This document shows positions 8,348 through 16,926 of a stretch of DNA of 42,035 nt, in pieces (the first letter of the stretch is position 1; every line of letters begins with the position of its first letter). The notes beneath the pieces were generated by a model. The model was not told where the DNA came from. It ran no database searches and worked only from the letters and a program-made list of their open reading frames with translations. Source of the stretch: an uncultured Azonexus sp. (GTDB taxonomy: Bacteria; Pseudomonadota; Gammaproteobacteria; Burkholderiales; Rhodocyclaceae); the NCBI GenBank assembly GCA_937983545.1, contig CALJZP010000080.1:1-42035 (forward strand), given 5' to 3'. The translations under genes were made by a program, and so were the position numbers.

Positions 8348-10686
8348 CCCGTCAAGCCGGCCGCGCCCTGGCAATCTGGCTGCTGGCCATGCTGGCCGGG
8401 GCTGTGATCGTCTGGAACAGCCGTTTCTCGGCCGACATGTCCTTCTTCCTGCCGGCCAAACCGAGCGCCGAGCAGCAGGTGCTGGTTGACCAGTTGAAGG
8501 AGGGGGTCGTTTCGCGCCTGCTCATGGTCGCCATCGCGGGAGGCGATGCCGCCCAGCGAGCGGAGACCTCCCGCAAGCTGCGCGCCCGCCTGGAAAAACT
8601 GCCGGAATTCGTCTCGATCCAGAACGGCGAAACCGGCAGCATGAACGCCGACCGCGACTTCCTGTTCAATCACCGCTACCTGCTCAGCCCGGCCGTCGCC
8701 CCCGAACGATTTACCGTCGACGGCTTGCGCGAGTCCATCGCCAACAGTATCGACCTGCTCGCCTCGCCGGCCGGCATGATGCTCAAGCCGCTGCTGCCGC
8801 GCGACCCGACCGGCGAACTGGTCGAACTGATTTCCGGCCTCAATGCCGGCGCCCAGCCCAACGCCCGTGACGGCGTATGGGCCTCGCGCGACGGCGAGCG
8901 CGCCATGCTGCTGATCCAGACCGCCGCCCTCGGCTCCGATACCGATGGCCAGGAACGCGCCATCGGCCTGATCCATAGCCAGTTCGCCGAGGCCGCGCCG
9001 GGCGGCCGGTTGAGCCTGCAACTCTCCGGCCCCGGCCTGTTTGCGGTCAAATCGCGGGGGACGATCAAAAGTGAAGTCAGCCTGCTGTCCACCCTCAGCA
9101 CCGTCGCCATCGTCGCCGTGCTGTTCTTCGTCTACCGTTCGCTGCGCCTGATGACCCTCGGCCTGCTGCCCGTCGTCAGCGGCGCGCTGGCTGGCGTCGT
9201 GGCGGTCAGCCTCGCCTACGGAACCGTCTTCGGCATCACCGTCGGCTTCGGCTCGGCGCTGATCGGCGAAGCCGTCGATTACTCCATCTATTACTTCGTG
9301 CAGTCCGGCCGGCTCGGGGTCAATCACTGGCGCGCCCGCTTCTGGCCGACCATCCGCCTCGGCGTGCTGACCTCCGCCTGCGGCTTCGGCGCGCTGCTTT
9401 TCTCCGGCTTCCCCGGCCTCGCCCAACTCGGCCTCTACTCGCTGAGCGGCGTCGTCGTCGCCGCGCTGGTCACCCGCTTCATCCTGCCGCCCCTGGCCGG
9501 CGACAACCTGGGCATGCGCGACCTGAGCCACATCGCTCCCCGCCTCAAGAGCGGCATCGCGCTGCTGCAAGGTCTGCGCTGGCCCATCCTGCTGCTGGCG
9601 CTGGCGGCCGCCACCCTGCTCGCCGTCAATCGCGACCGCCTGTGGCACCCTAACCTGTCGGCCTTGAGCACGGTCAGCGCGGCCGACGGCGAAATCGACC
9701 AGGCTTTGCGCGCCGACATCTCCGCTCCCGACGCCCGCTACATGGCGGTGATCACGGCACCCGACCGCGAATCGGCGCTGCAGGCCGCCGAGCGAGCAGG
9801 GCAGAAGCTCGACCGGCTGATCGTCGACGGCATTATCGGCGGTTACGACAGCCCGGCCCGTTTCTTGCCCAGCGAGGCGATGCAGGCCAGTCGGCGCGCC
9901 AGCCTGCCGCCGACGGCCGAACTGCAAGCGCGCCTGCTGGCCGCGCAGGCCGATTCGCCGCTGGCCGCCGGCAAACTCGGCGGTTTCATCGACGATGTGG
10001 AAGCCACCCGCAGCCAGGGCCGGGTCAGCCGCGAATCGCTGGACGGAACCGGCCTGGCGCTGGCCGTCGATTCGCTGCTGCTGCAGCGCCCGAACGGCTG
10101 GAGCGTCCTGTTGCCGCTGCGCCCGCCCGGCGGCGACAAGGGGGTCGATATCGCCATCGAACCGGTGCGCGCCGCGCTGGCCGGGTCCGGCGCCCTGTTC
10201 GTCGACATGAAGAATGAATTCGACACGCTGTACAACGACTACCTGCACGAAGCGACGCTGCTGTCGCTCGCCGGCTTCGTCGCCATCGTCGGCCTGCTCG
10301 CCGTCACGCTGCGTTCGCCGCAACGCCTGGCCCGGCTGCTGCTGCCACTGCTGCTGTCGGTCGTACTCGTCGTCGCCGGCCTTCACCTGATCGGCCAGCA
10401 ACTGCATCTGCTGCACCTGATCGGCATGCTGTTGATCGTCGCCGTCGGCTCCAACTACGCACTGTTCTTCGACGATGCCAGCCAGTCCACCCGGCGCTTC
10501 GAGGATTTCGACGACGCGACGCTGGTGTCGATGGCCGTCGCCAACCTGACCACCGCCATCGGCTTCGGCACACTCGCCCTGTCCAAGGTGCCGGTGCTGC
10601 ATGCCGTCGGCGTCACCGTGGGGCCGGGTGCGATCCTTGCCCTGCTGCTCTCGGCCTGCTTTGTCAGCAGGAAGGGCAGGGCATGA
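8344..10686 (+). CDS. MMPL/RND-type exporter (ApeM-like)
   Basis: A 780-residue inner membrane transporter with the expected internal duplication: one helix at about residues 8-24, a large periplasmic domain, five helices around residues 245-395, a second helix near 415-430 and periplasmic domain, then five helices from about 640 to the end. The C-terminal helical bundle includes LIVAVGSNYALFFDDA, the kind of acidic membrane segment used for proton coupling in MMPL proteins. Members export lipids and glycolipids. With the adjacent LolA-like carrier it probably moves the finished aryl polyene lipid out of the inner membrane. An 830-codon open frame on the opposite strand here is only a high-GC shadow. 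Confidence 0.93.
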   Translation: MTRQAGRALAIWLLAMLAGAVIVWNSRFSADMSFFLPAKPSAEQQVLVDQLKEGVVSRLLMVAIAGGDAAQRAETSRKLRARLEKLPEFVSIQNGETGSMNADRDFLFNHRYLLSPAVAPERFTVDGLRESIANSIDLLASPAGMMLKPLLPRDPTGELVELISGLNAGAQPNARDGVWASRDGERAMLLIQTAALGSDTDGQERAIGLIHSQFAEAAPGGRLSLQLSGPGLFAVKSRGTIKSEVSLLSTLSTVAIVAVLFFVYRSLRLMTLGLLPVVSGALAGVVAVSLAYGTVFGITVGFGSALIGEAVDYSIYYFVQSGRLGVNHWRARFWPTIRLGVLTSACGFGALLFSGFPGLAQLGLYSLSGVVVAALVTRFILPPLAGDNLGMRDLSHIAPRLKSGIALLQGLRWPILLLALAAATLLAVNRDRLWHPNLSALSTVSAADGEIDQALRADISAPDARYMAVITAPDRESALQAAERAGQKLDRLIVDGIIGGYDSPARFLPSEAMQASRRASLPPTAELQARLLAAQADSPLAAGKLGGFIDDVEATRSQGRVSRESLDGTGLALAVDSLLLQRPNGWSVLLPLRPPGGDKGVDIAIEPVRAALAGSGALFVDMKNEFDTLYNDYLHEATLLSLAGFVAIVGLLAVTLRSPQRLARLLLPLLLSVVLVVAGLHLIGQQLHLLHLIGMLLIVAVGSNYALFFDDASQSTRRFEDFDDATLVSMAVANLTTAIGFGTLALSKVPVLHAVGVTVGPGAILALLLSACFVSRKGRA

Positions 10687-10694
10687 ACGCCACC

Positions 10695-10708
10695 GTTTCA
10701 CGTGGAAC
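10695..10708. promoter_or_regulatory. parS-like ParB binding site
   Basis: GTTTCACGTGGAAC differs by one base from the core palindrome GTTTCACGTGAAAC of the bacterial parS site. It sits in the 28-base gap between the MMPL exporter and the alpha/beta hydrolase genes. Two more copies occur at 30386 and 41952, and the window contains the origin genes, which is where parS sites normally cluster. Confidence 0.75.
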
Positions 10709-10714
10709 CACGGC

Positions 10715-11356
10715 ATGAGCGGTCCTTTACGCACCGTCGGCCGCGCTAGCGGCGCCGACACCTTGCTGGTGCTGCTGCCGGGCGCCTACATGACGGCCGA
10801 CGACTATGCCGCGCAATTCTTCCCGGCCGTGGAACGGCGGGGCTTGAGGCTTGACCTGGCGGCCGTCGATCTCGGCCTCGATGCCGTCTCGGCCGGCGAT
10901 GCCTTGCCGGCCGTGCTCGAACAGATTCTTCGCCCGGCGCGGCAGACCCATCGGCAAGTCTGGCTCGGCGGCATCTCGCTTGGCGGCCTGCTGGCTCTGG
11001 GCCTGACCGCCGACCACCCCGGGGCCGTCGACGGTCTATGCCTGATCGCCCCCTATCCGGGCAGCCGGCTGACCACCAACGCCATCGCCCGCAGCGGCGG
11101 TCTCGATGCCTGGCAGCCGACTGCGGAAGAACTCAACGACCCCGAATTCCGCGTCTATCGCTGGCTGAAGGCGCCGCCGGCGGCATTGCCCGCTTTTGTC
11201 GGCTACGGCAGCGAAGACCGCTTCGCAACGGGCATGCGGGCCATCGCCGAACGCTTTCCCCCCGCTGCCCGGTGCGCCGTTGCCGGCAACCACGACTGGC
11301 CGGCCTGGTGCAATTTGTGGGAACATTTTCTGGATTCCGGCCTCATTCCCGCCTGA
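10715..11356 (+). CDS. Alpha/beta hydrolase in the aryl polyene operon
   Basis: A 213-residue alpha/beta hydrolase. The nucleophile elbow is GGISLGG (Ser near residue 90), the acid is probably Asp in YGSEDRF, and the histidine lies in AGNHDW near the C-terminus. No signal peptide is visible, so it should act in the cytoplasm. Aryl polyene clusters usually encode a small thioesterase in a similar place; this could fill that role by releasing or editing stalled thioesters, but a carboxylesterase or deacylase activity is equally possible. The ATG at 10715 follows a parS-like sequence. An 11-codon reading frame starting at 10683 overlaps the exporter stop and ends at the hydrolase start, which may couple their translation. 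Confidence 0.85.
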   Translation: MSGPLRTVGRASGADTLLVLLPGAYMTADDYAAQFFPAVERRGLRLDLAAVDLGLDAVSAGDALPAVLEQILRPARQTHRQVWLGGISLGGLLALGLTADHPGAVDGLCLIAPYPGSRLTTNAIARSGGLDAWQPTAEELNDPEFRVYRWLKAPPAALPAFVGYGSEDRFATGMRAIAERFPPAARCAVAGNHDWPAWCNLWEHFLDSGLIPA

Positions 11357-11358
11357 CC

Positions 11359-12159
11359 ATGCCGCCCCCCTGGAAACCCACCCCTGCCATCCACGCCACG
11401 CTCGCCATTCATGCCGGTGCGGCGGTCGGCTGCCTGCTGGCACCGGCCCTCTGGCCGTGGGCGCTTGGTGCACTGGTCATCAACCATGCGGTGATCACCA
11501 CCGCCGGCCTGTTGCCGCGTTCGACGCTGCTCGGTCCCAACCTGACCCGCCTGCCGCCGGCCGCCATCGCCCACCGTGAGGTGGCCATCACCATCGACGA
11601 CGGCCCCGACCCCGAGGTCACGCCCCAGGTACTCGACCTGCTCGATGCCGCCGGCGCCAAGGCCACCTTTTTCTGCATCGGCTGGCGCGCCCGCGAGAAC
11701 CCCGGGCTGTGCCGGGAAATCGTCGCCCGTGGCCATCAGGTCGAGAACCACGGCGACAGCCATTCCAAGGCTTTCGCCTTTTTCGGGCCGCGCCGCATGC
11801 AGGCCGACATCGCCGCCGGACAGGCCACACTGGCCGACATCACCGGGCAGACGCCACGCTACTTCCGCGCCACCGCCGGCCTGCGCAACCCCTTCCTCGA
11901 CCCGGTGCTGCACCGCCTCGGCATCAAGCTTGCCGCGTGGACGCGCCGTCCCTACGACACCCGTTGCGGCGATCCGGATACGGTGCTCGAACGCCTGACC
12001 CGCGACCTGGCGCCCGGCGACATCCTGCTCATGCACGATGGTCACGCCGCCCGCACGGCGGAAGGCCAACCCGTTATCCTCGCCGTCCTGCCGCGTTTAC
12101 TCGCCACGCTGCACGAAAAACAACTCAACCCCGTCACGCTGAACGACGCCACCACATGA
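11359..12159 (+). CDS. Polysaccharide deacetylase (NodB-domain) protein
   Basis: A 266-residue carbohydrate esterase family 4 protein. After two N-terminal hydrophobic segments (about residues 12-32 and 34-52) that probably anchor it, the NodB domain carries the metal and catalytic motifs TIDDGPD (Asp80, Asp81), the histidine pair in ENHGDSH (His131, His135) and LLMHDGH near the end. The family removes N- or O-acetyl groups from sugars. Its place between the hydrolase and the methyltransferase, with a four-base overlap into the latter, suggests it deacetylates a sugar on the aryl polyene carrier; that substrate is inference. Confidence 0.9.
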   Translation: MPPPWKPTPAIHATLAIHAGAAVGCLLAPALWPWALGALVINHAVITTAGLLPRSTLLGPNLTRLPPAAIAHREVAITIDDGPDPEVTPQVLDLLDAAGAKATFFCIGWRARENPGLCREIVARGHQVENHGDSHSKAFAFFGPRRMQADIAAGQATLADITGQTPRYFRATAGLRNPFLDPVLHRLGIKLAAWTRRPYDTRCGDPDTVLERLTRDLAPGDILLMHDGHAARTAEGQPVILAVLPRLLATLHEKQLNPVTLNDATT

Positions 12160-12878
12160 CCAAGCGTTTCCTGAGAACACTGCTCGACGAAGCCAGCCGC
12201 CCCTTCCAGACTGGCGGCCATTTCGCCTACCACTATGCGCGCGGCAAGCTGTCCTCCGACAGCATCTTCCGCGAAATCCTCAAGCGCGGCCTGTTCCCGG
12301 CCGAAGGCCGCTACCTCGACCTCGGCTGCGGCCAGGGCAGCCTGTTCGCCTGGCTGCTCGCCGCCCGCAAACTCTATGAGGCCGGCAACTGGCCCAAGGA
12401 CTGGCCCGCCGCGCCCAAGGCCTTGCGCCTGCACGGCATCGAACTGATGCAGAAGGATGTCGACCGCGCCGCCCATGCCTTCGGCCGCGATCACCCGATC
12501 GTCCGCATCGAACAGGGCGACATGACCAAGGCCGATTTCGGCCAGGCCGACGTGATCACCATCCTCGACGCCCTGCATTATTTCGACCACGCCCACCAGA
12601 AGGACGTACTCAAGCGCATCCGCGCCGCACTGCCGCCGGGCGGCCTGTTCCTGACCCGCGTCGGCGACGCCTCGGCCGGCCTGCCGTATCACCTGTGCAA
12701 CTGGGTCGACCACGCGGTCACCTTCGTACGCGGCCATCGCCTGCCACGCCTCTATTGCCGGCCGCTGGCCGAGTGGGTCGCGCTGCTGCAAAGCCTGGGT
12801 TTCAGCGTTGAAACCGACCCGATGAACGAAGGCAAACCCTTCGCCAACGTCATGCTGGTCTGCCGCGTACCGGCCTGA
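12156..12878 (+). CDS. Class I SAM-dependent methyltransferase (aryl polyene tailoring candidate)
   Basis: A 240-residue methyltransferase with motif I LDLGCGQGS (about residues 54-62), the acidic loop HGIELM and the post-I region TILDALHYFDH. It would transfer a methyl group from S-adenosylmethionine. Known aryl polyenes are often O-methylated on the aromatic head, and a methyltransferase is a regular member of their clusters, so head-group methylation is the first guess. The start overlaps the deacetylase stop by four bases and a lipoprotein gene follows nine bases after its stop, placing it firmly in the operon. Substrate is not visible in the sequence. Confidence 0.87.
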   Translation: MTKRFLRTLLDEASRPFQTGGHFAYHYARGKLSSDSIFREILKRGLFPAEGRYLDLGCGQGSLFAWLLAARKLYEAGNWPKDWPAAPKALRLHGIELMQKDVDRAAHAFGRDHPIVRIEQGDMTKADFGQADVITILDALHYFDHAHQKDVLKRIRAALPPGGLFLTRVGDASAGLPYHLCNWVDHAVTFVRGHRLPRLYCRPLAEWVALLQSLGFSVETDPMNEGKPFANVMLVCRVPA

Positions 12879-12887
12879 CCTCGACCC

Positions 12888-14060
12888 ATGCGCCGCGCCA
12901 TCCTGCCTGCCTTGCTGACCGCCGCGCTGCTGGCCGGCTGCTCGACCTTCGACGAAGGCGAGGGCGAGGGACCGGCCCTGCCGCCCGACATGGCCCGGCG
13001 CGCCGATGGCAAGACGGCCACCGCCTGGCCAACCTCGCTGGGTGATGTCGAAGTCAGGAAGCGCATCGCCCGCCTGCTGCCAGGCACCGTCAAGGACAGG
13101 GCCGGCTGGGCTGAAGACCTGCACACCGCCTTCAAGACACTGGAAGTGCCGCACGCGACCCAGACCTATTGCGCCGCCATGGCCATCATCGAACAGGAAT
13201 CCGGTTTCCAGGCCGACCCCGTGGTCCCCGGCCTGCCCGGCATCGTGCGCAAGGAACTGGAAACGCGGGCCGGCCGCTACGGCGTACCGTCGCTGCTCGT
13301 CACCGCCGCGCTGAGCAAGAACTCGCCGACCGGCAAGAGCTACAACGAGCGCATCGACGCGCTGAAGACCGAAACCCAGCTCAACGACCTGTTCGAGGAC
13401 ATGATCGGCGAACTGCCCTTCGGCCGGCAGTTGTTCGCCGACTACAACCCGGTACGCACCGGCGGCCCGATGCAGGTCAGCGTCGAATTCGCCGCCCAGC
13501 ACGTCAAGGAACGCAGTTACCCGTACCCCATCGCCAGAAAACTGCGCAACGAGGTCTTCACGCGGCGCGGCGGCGTCTATTTCGGCAGCGCCATCCTGCT
13601 CGACTACGAAGTGCCCTACGACGCCGTCGTCTATCGCTTCGCCGACTTCAACGCCGGCCGTTACAGCAGCCGCAATGCCGCCTTCCAACTCGCACTGGGC
13701 AAGCTCAGCGGCAAGCCCCTGACGCCGGACGGTGACCTGCTGCGCTACGAAAACGGGCTGCCGGCCAACGTCGCCAGCAGCGTCGAGGATGCCGCACTGA
13801 GCATCGCCTACAGGCTCGACATGAGCCGCCCGCAAATCCGCCGCGACCTGCTGCTGGAAAAAAGCGCCGCCTTTGGCCGCAGCCCGCTGTTCAACCGCGT
13901 CTTCGAACTCGCCGACAAGCAGGGCAAGCCCATGCCCCGCCAGGCCATGCCGCAGATCGACCTGAAAGGCCCCAAGATCACCCGCAAGCTGACCACCGAA
14001 TGGTTCGCCAAACGAGTCGAAGGGCGCTACAAGACGTGCCTGGGACGCGGCGTCTCCTGA
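12888..14060 (+). CDS. DUF1615 outer-membrane lipoprotein
   Basis: A 390-residue lipoprotein: a short signal peptide with lipobox LLAGC (acylated Cys18) and then a DUF1615 body with AMAIIEQESGFQADP and GGPMQVSVEFA, resembling the active-site region of lytic transglycosylase folds. Escherichia coli YaiW belongs to this family. The residue after the lipid cysteine is Ser, which favours sorting to the outer membrane. The gene is the last of the run that begins at 2793, nine bases after the methyltransferase. It may help the pigment or peptidoglycan fit together at the outer membrane, but no function is established. Confidence 0.88.
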   Translation: MRRAILPALLTAALLAGCSTFDEGEGEGPALPPDMARRADGKTATAWPTSLGDVEVRKRIARLLPGTVKDRAGWAEDLHTAFKTLEVPHATQTYCAAMAIIEQESGFQADPVVPGLPGIVRKELETRAGRYGVPSLLVTAALSKNSPTGKSYNERIDALKTETQLNDLFEDMIGELPFGRQLFADYNPVRTGGPMQVSVEFAAQHVKERSYPYPIARKLRNEVFTRRGGVYFGSAILLDYEVPYDAVVYRFADFNAGRYSSRNAAFQLALGKLSGKPLTPDGDLLRYENGLPANVASSVEDAALSIAYRLDMSRPQIRRDLLLEKSAAFGRSPLFNRVFELADKQGKPMPRQAMPQIDLKGPKITRKLTTEWFAKRVEGRYKTCLGRGVS

Positions 14061-14067
14061 ACAGCGA

Positions 14068-14086
14068 CGCCGCCGATTATGCGGCG
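14068..14086. terminator. Weak hairpin between convergent genes
   Basis: CGCCGC at 14068-14073 pairs with GCGGCG at 14081-14086 around a seven-base loop. It lies between the stops of the DUF1615 gene and the opposing small secreted protein. There is no clear T-run, so it is only a possible terminator. Confidence 0.3.
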
Positions 14087-14087
14087 C

Positions 14088-14534
14088 TCACTTGGCCGGA
14101 AAGGCGGCCTCGATCTTCCGCCGATCCATATATTTTTCGAAGGCGCTGAACGCCACCGTCACGTCCGGGTTGGACATCAACTCCTGCATTGCCAGTCCGC
14201 CCAGAGCACGGAAGGCAGCCTGCATCGCCACCTGACCCTCGTTACGGATTGCCGCATTCGCCTGCTTCGCACAACTCTCGCTCATCAGGCGGGTAACCAG
14301 GACCCCCGTGGTATTCGAGGTCTGCTCCCGCACCTTGTCACTTACCTGGGCAAATTCGCGAATCTCCGGATGTGTCGACATCGCGGCAAAAACCCACTTG
14401 GCCAGATCCTTGCGGTCCTTGCCGCTGGTGTTGTCGCTCAGGCAGCTGGTCAGCGCCACCGCATCCGGTCCGGCCAATGCGGGCAGCGATACAGTCAGGG
14501 AGAGGAGGCCGAGCAGGAGCACTTTTCGTTTCAT
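14088..14534 (-). CDS. Small exported protein of unknown function
   Basis: A 148-residue protein with a clear Sec signal peptide (MKRKVLLLGLLSLTVSLPALA, cleavage near residue 21). The mature part is mostly helical, with two cysteines (in LTSCLSDN and MSESCAKQ) that could form a disulfide. I do not recognise a named family. It faces the end of the aryl polyene operon and is upstream-adjacent to a serine hydrolase gene on the same strand (about 50 bases). A periplasmic location is the only thing the sequence supports. Confidence 0.75.
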   Translation of the reverse strand: MKRKVLLLGLLSLTVSLPALAGPDAVALTSCLSDNTSGKDRKDLAKWVFAAMSTHPEIREFAQVSDKVREQTSNTTGVLVTRLMSESCAKQANAAIRNEGQVAMQAAFRALGGLAMQELMSNPDVTVAFSAFEKYMDRRKIEAAFPAK

Positions 14535-14583
14535 GTTTCAGATTCCGGTTGCAGCCCCGGGGGGCCGTCTGGTTAGCAAAAAA

Positions 14584-15921
14584 TCAAAGAGGGTTCTTGC
14601 CCATCAGGTGGCGGGCGATGGCCTCATAGGCAGGCAAGGAAGTCGGGTCGATAGCCGCGTTCCCTGCTGCCGGATGGCTCGCAAACCGTGCAATGACCAT
14701 CTCCGCGACAGGATCGATATACAGCGCCTGACCATGTACGCCACGCGCCATGAACGCCCCGTGCGCGTTGTGAGTCACCCACCACATGTTTCGATAGCTC
14801 CAGCCTGGCAACTGCGTATAACCCGCCTTGGCGAAATCCTCACGCTTGCCTCCTCGGCGAATATCCGCCACCACTTTTTCCGGCAGAATCTGTTGCCCGT
14901 TGTAGCGACCCTTGTTGCGCACCATCTCGCCAAAACGGGCAAGATCGCGCAAACCCATATTGAGACCGCCACCGGCAAAGGGAGTACCGATCGAATCCAC
15001 CGACATGTACGCATCCTGTTCGGCGCCCAGCTTGCTCCAAACCCGTTCGGACAACAATTGCGCCACGCTGCGGCCGGTCACCCGCGCCAGAACCCAGCCC
15101 AGCGCATCGGTATTCGCCGTTCGATAATGGAACGCCTCGCCATGTTCACCTTCCTGCCGCACCGTTGCCAGGAACTCATAGTAGGAGCGCGGCCCTTGGT
15201 AATCGGCCGGCTTGGGCAAGGGATTGCCGGCCGCCGCATGCGCCCAGACCTCCGCCGCAGGATTTGCGTAGTCTTCGCTGAAGCGAATGGCCGCGGTCAT
15301 GTCCATCAACTGGCGCACCGTTGCGCTGCCAAATGCGGACTGGGCAAGTTCCGGAACGTAATCCGCCACCTTGCGTTGCGGGTCCAGCTTCCCCTCTTCG
15401 GCCAGCAGGGCAGCCAGCGTACCGACGAAGGTCTTGGTCACCGACATTGCTCCGTGCTGCCCTTCCGGCTTCAGTACCCCGAAATAACGCTCGTAGACCA
15501 AGTTGCCACGATGGAGGATGACGATCCCGTCGGTGTAATTCTCCTGAAGCGACTGCGCCCAGGTCATCGGTTGGGTGCCACCCAGCGGCATGAACGTCAC
15601 CCTGTCGATCGCGTCGCGCAACTTCCGTTTGAGGGGTGACGGGCTGCCTATCCCGCGCGACACATTGACCGTTGGCATGAGCTGACGGAAGTTCGAGACA
15701 CTCCAGCGCCACTGCGGAAAACGAAAGTAACTGCCGTCATCGAAACGAATCACACGCTCAGCCGGTGGCGGTGAACCGACCATCCAGCCAAGCATTGCCG
15801 GATCGCTCGCCGACGCATCGGGCAACTGAGCAGGTGTATCGGCTGAAGCCATCGTCCGCATGAAAGCCAGCGCAAACCCGGCCAGCAGCAGGACTCCCCT
15901 CTTCGACAAACTGACATTCAT
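14584..15921 (-). CDS. Serine hydrolase of the beta-lactamase/NylB fold, exported
   Basis: A 445-residue protein with a signal peptide (about residues 1-27) and the class C beta-lactamase/DD-peptidase fold. The catalytic SxxK is SVTK (Ser160, Lys163) and the second motif is Y266 in HYRTANTDALGW, the form typical of 6-aminohexanoate-dimer hydrolase (NylB) and EstB-like esterases rather than true AmpC enzymes. It probably cleaves an ester or amide in the periplasm. GGAGAG lies just upstream of the ATG at 15921. It belongs to the accessory block between the two aryl polyene segments. There is no reason to call it an antibiotic resistance gene. Confidence 0.88.
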   Translation of the reverse strand: MNVSLSKRGVLLLAGFALAFMRTMASADTPAQLPDASASDPAMLGWMVGSPPPAERVIRFDDGSYFRFPQWRWSVSNFRQLMPTVNVSRGIGSPSPLKRKLRDAIDRVTFMPLGGTQPMTWAQSLQENYTDGIVILHRGNLVYERYFGVLKPEGQHGAMSVTKTFVGTLAALLAEEGKLDPQRKVADYVPELAQSAFGSATVRQLMDMTAAIRFSEDYANPAAEVWAHAAAGNPLPKPADYQGPRSYYEFLATVRQEGEHGEAFHYRTANTDALGWVLARVTGRSVAQLLSERVWSKLGAEQDAYMSVDSIGTPFAGGGLNMGLRDLARFGEMVRNKGRYNGQQILPEKVVADIRRGGKREDFAKAGYTQLPGWSYRNMWWVTHNAHGAFMARGVHGQALYIDPVAEMVIARFASHPAAGNAAIDPTSLPAYEAIARHLMGKNPL

Positions 15922-15989
15922 GTGTCGGCTCTCCTTTCACTCAGATGGCGCACATCATCTCGGCATTTCCCCGGCAGCCCCTTCTCACA

Positions 15990-16466
15990 TCAATCCTTCT
16001 CCATCGTATTCATCTCGGCCCCCGTGCTCCATATCCGGTAGCGCACCTCAGCCCCCTCCGGAACGTACACCACCACAGGCAGACGGCTGTTGTAGCGAAT
16101 CAGGTAAGGCTCTCCACCGACTGCCACAAAACTATCGACCTTGGGTGCATGGGGGTCGCCCGCCATCAGCGTTCCCGCCATCGGACCCAATTCGCGGAGC
16201 GTATACCGGGTATATCCCCACCCCTCGATGGTCTGCGCCTCAAGCTTGCCTACGAAAAAGTACCGGTTCTCCCTGTCGACCTGAACTGTCTTACCGACAA
16301 TCAATTCAAGCTTGAACAGGGATTCATCACTCAGCCCGGGCAATTGCAGGACATGGCGCGCCATTCCCTGTTCAGCAGCGGGAAAAGCCTTCAGGGTGTC
16401 CGCACCATGGGCTGACAGGCCCGCACCCAGCATCAGGGCTGCCACAATCGGGGTGACCTTCTTCAT
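15990..16466 (-). CDS. eco: Ecotin, periplasmic serine protease inhibitor
   Basis: A 158-residue protein with a signal peptide ending around SAHGA and a mature part aligning with Escherichia coli ecotin along its length: FPAAEQGMARHVLQLP, LEGWGY-like IEGWGYTRY, and RYNSRLPVVVYVP near the end. Ecotin dimers inhibit trypsin-fold proteases in the periplasm. Two oddities: the two cysteines that form the Escherichia coli disulfide are replaced (by Arg in VQVDREN and Gly in LMAGDP), and the P1 position of the reactive loop appears to be Leu instead of Met. The ATG at 16466 was preferred over one 60 bases upstream because it begins the signal peptide and has GGAGAAGGAG ahead of it. Confidence 0.92.
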   Translation of the reverse strand: MKKVTPIVAALMLGAGLSAHGADTLKAFPAAEQGMARHVLQLPGLSDESLFKLELIVGKTVQVDRENRYFFVGKLEAQTIEGWGYTRYTLRELGPMAGTLMAGDPHAPKVDSFVAVGGEPYLIRYNSRLPVVVYVPEGAEVRYRIWSTGAEMNTMEKD

Positions 16467-16550
16467 CTCTGGCTCCTTCTCCAACCCAAGGTTCGGCGAG
16501 CGCGACTGTTTCAGACGGGTGTGCACACGCGAATTCCAAAAGAGGAATCC

Positions 16551-16842
16551 ATGGATATTGTCGCGGTTGGCATTGATTTCGCCAATAAGTTATTCGCTTT
16601 GCATGACCTTGAGCAATCTGGCAAAGCGCTACTGATCAAGCCGAGGGTAGCGTGTAGCCTGTTGCTGGAAGCGGTAACGCAAACGCCGCTTCGCCTGAGC
16701 GGCACGAAGGCCTGCACAGGCGCGCGGCACGCGGCACGCGGCGCAGGGCGAGGCGATTTATCCGCTACGGACAAACCGTCAATCTGGTTGCCCCGAAGTT
16801 CGTGGCATCGTATCGCTTGGACGGCAAGAACCGGATAGTAGT
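16551..16842 (+). pseudogene. IS110-family transposase, N-terminal remnant
   Basis: The frame from ATG 16551 begins MDIVAVGIDFANKLFALH, the N-terminal DEDD-domain start of IS110-type transposases, and continues through LIKPRVACSLLLEAV and KACTGARHAAR. Near 16735 the match shifts to another frame (RYGQTVNLVAPKFVASYRLD) and then is lost by about 16842. At least one frameshift and loss of the C-terminal two thirds make this a dead remnant. A good ribosome binding site (AGAGGAA) still precedes the start. It lies at the edge of the accessory block, just after ecotin. Confidence 0.8.
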
Positions 16843-16926
16843 TGGCCTGATCACCGAACCCGGCATTGCCCTGACCACGGCCAAGCTTGATGTGAACCGG
16901 GTTGGAGCCGCGCAGGAATTGCCTGA

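Noticed and set aside
8269-10761. 830-codon open frame on the minus strand opposite the MMPL exporter
   Set aside because: It is Asp/Gly/Gln/Arg-rich without domain motifs, a typical high-GC antisense shadow; the plus strand encodes a clear MMPL protein.
14584-15921. Calling the SVTK protein a beta-lactamase resistance gene
   Set aside because: The YRTANTDALGW motif points to NylB/EstB-like hydrolases; nothing indicates beta-lactam hydrolysis.
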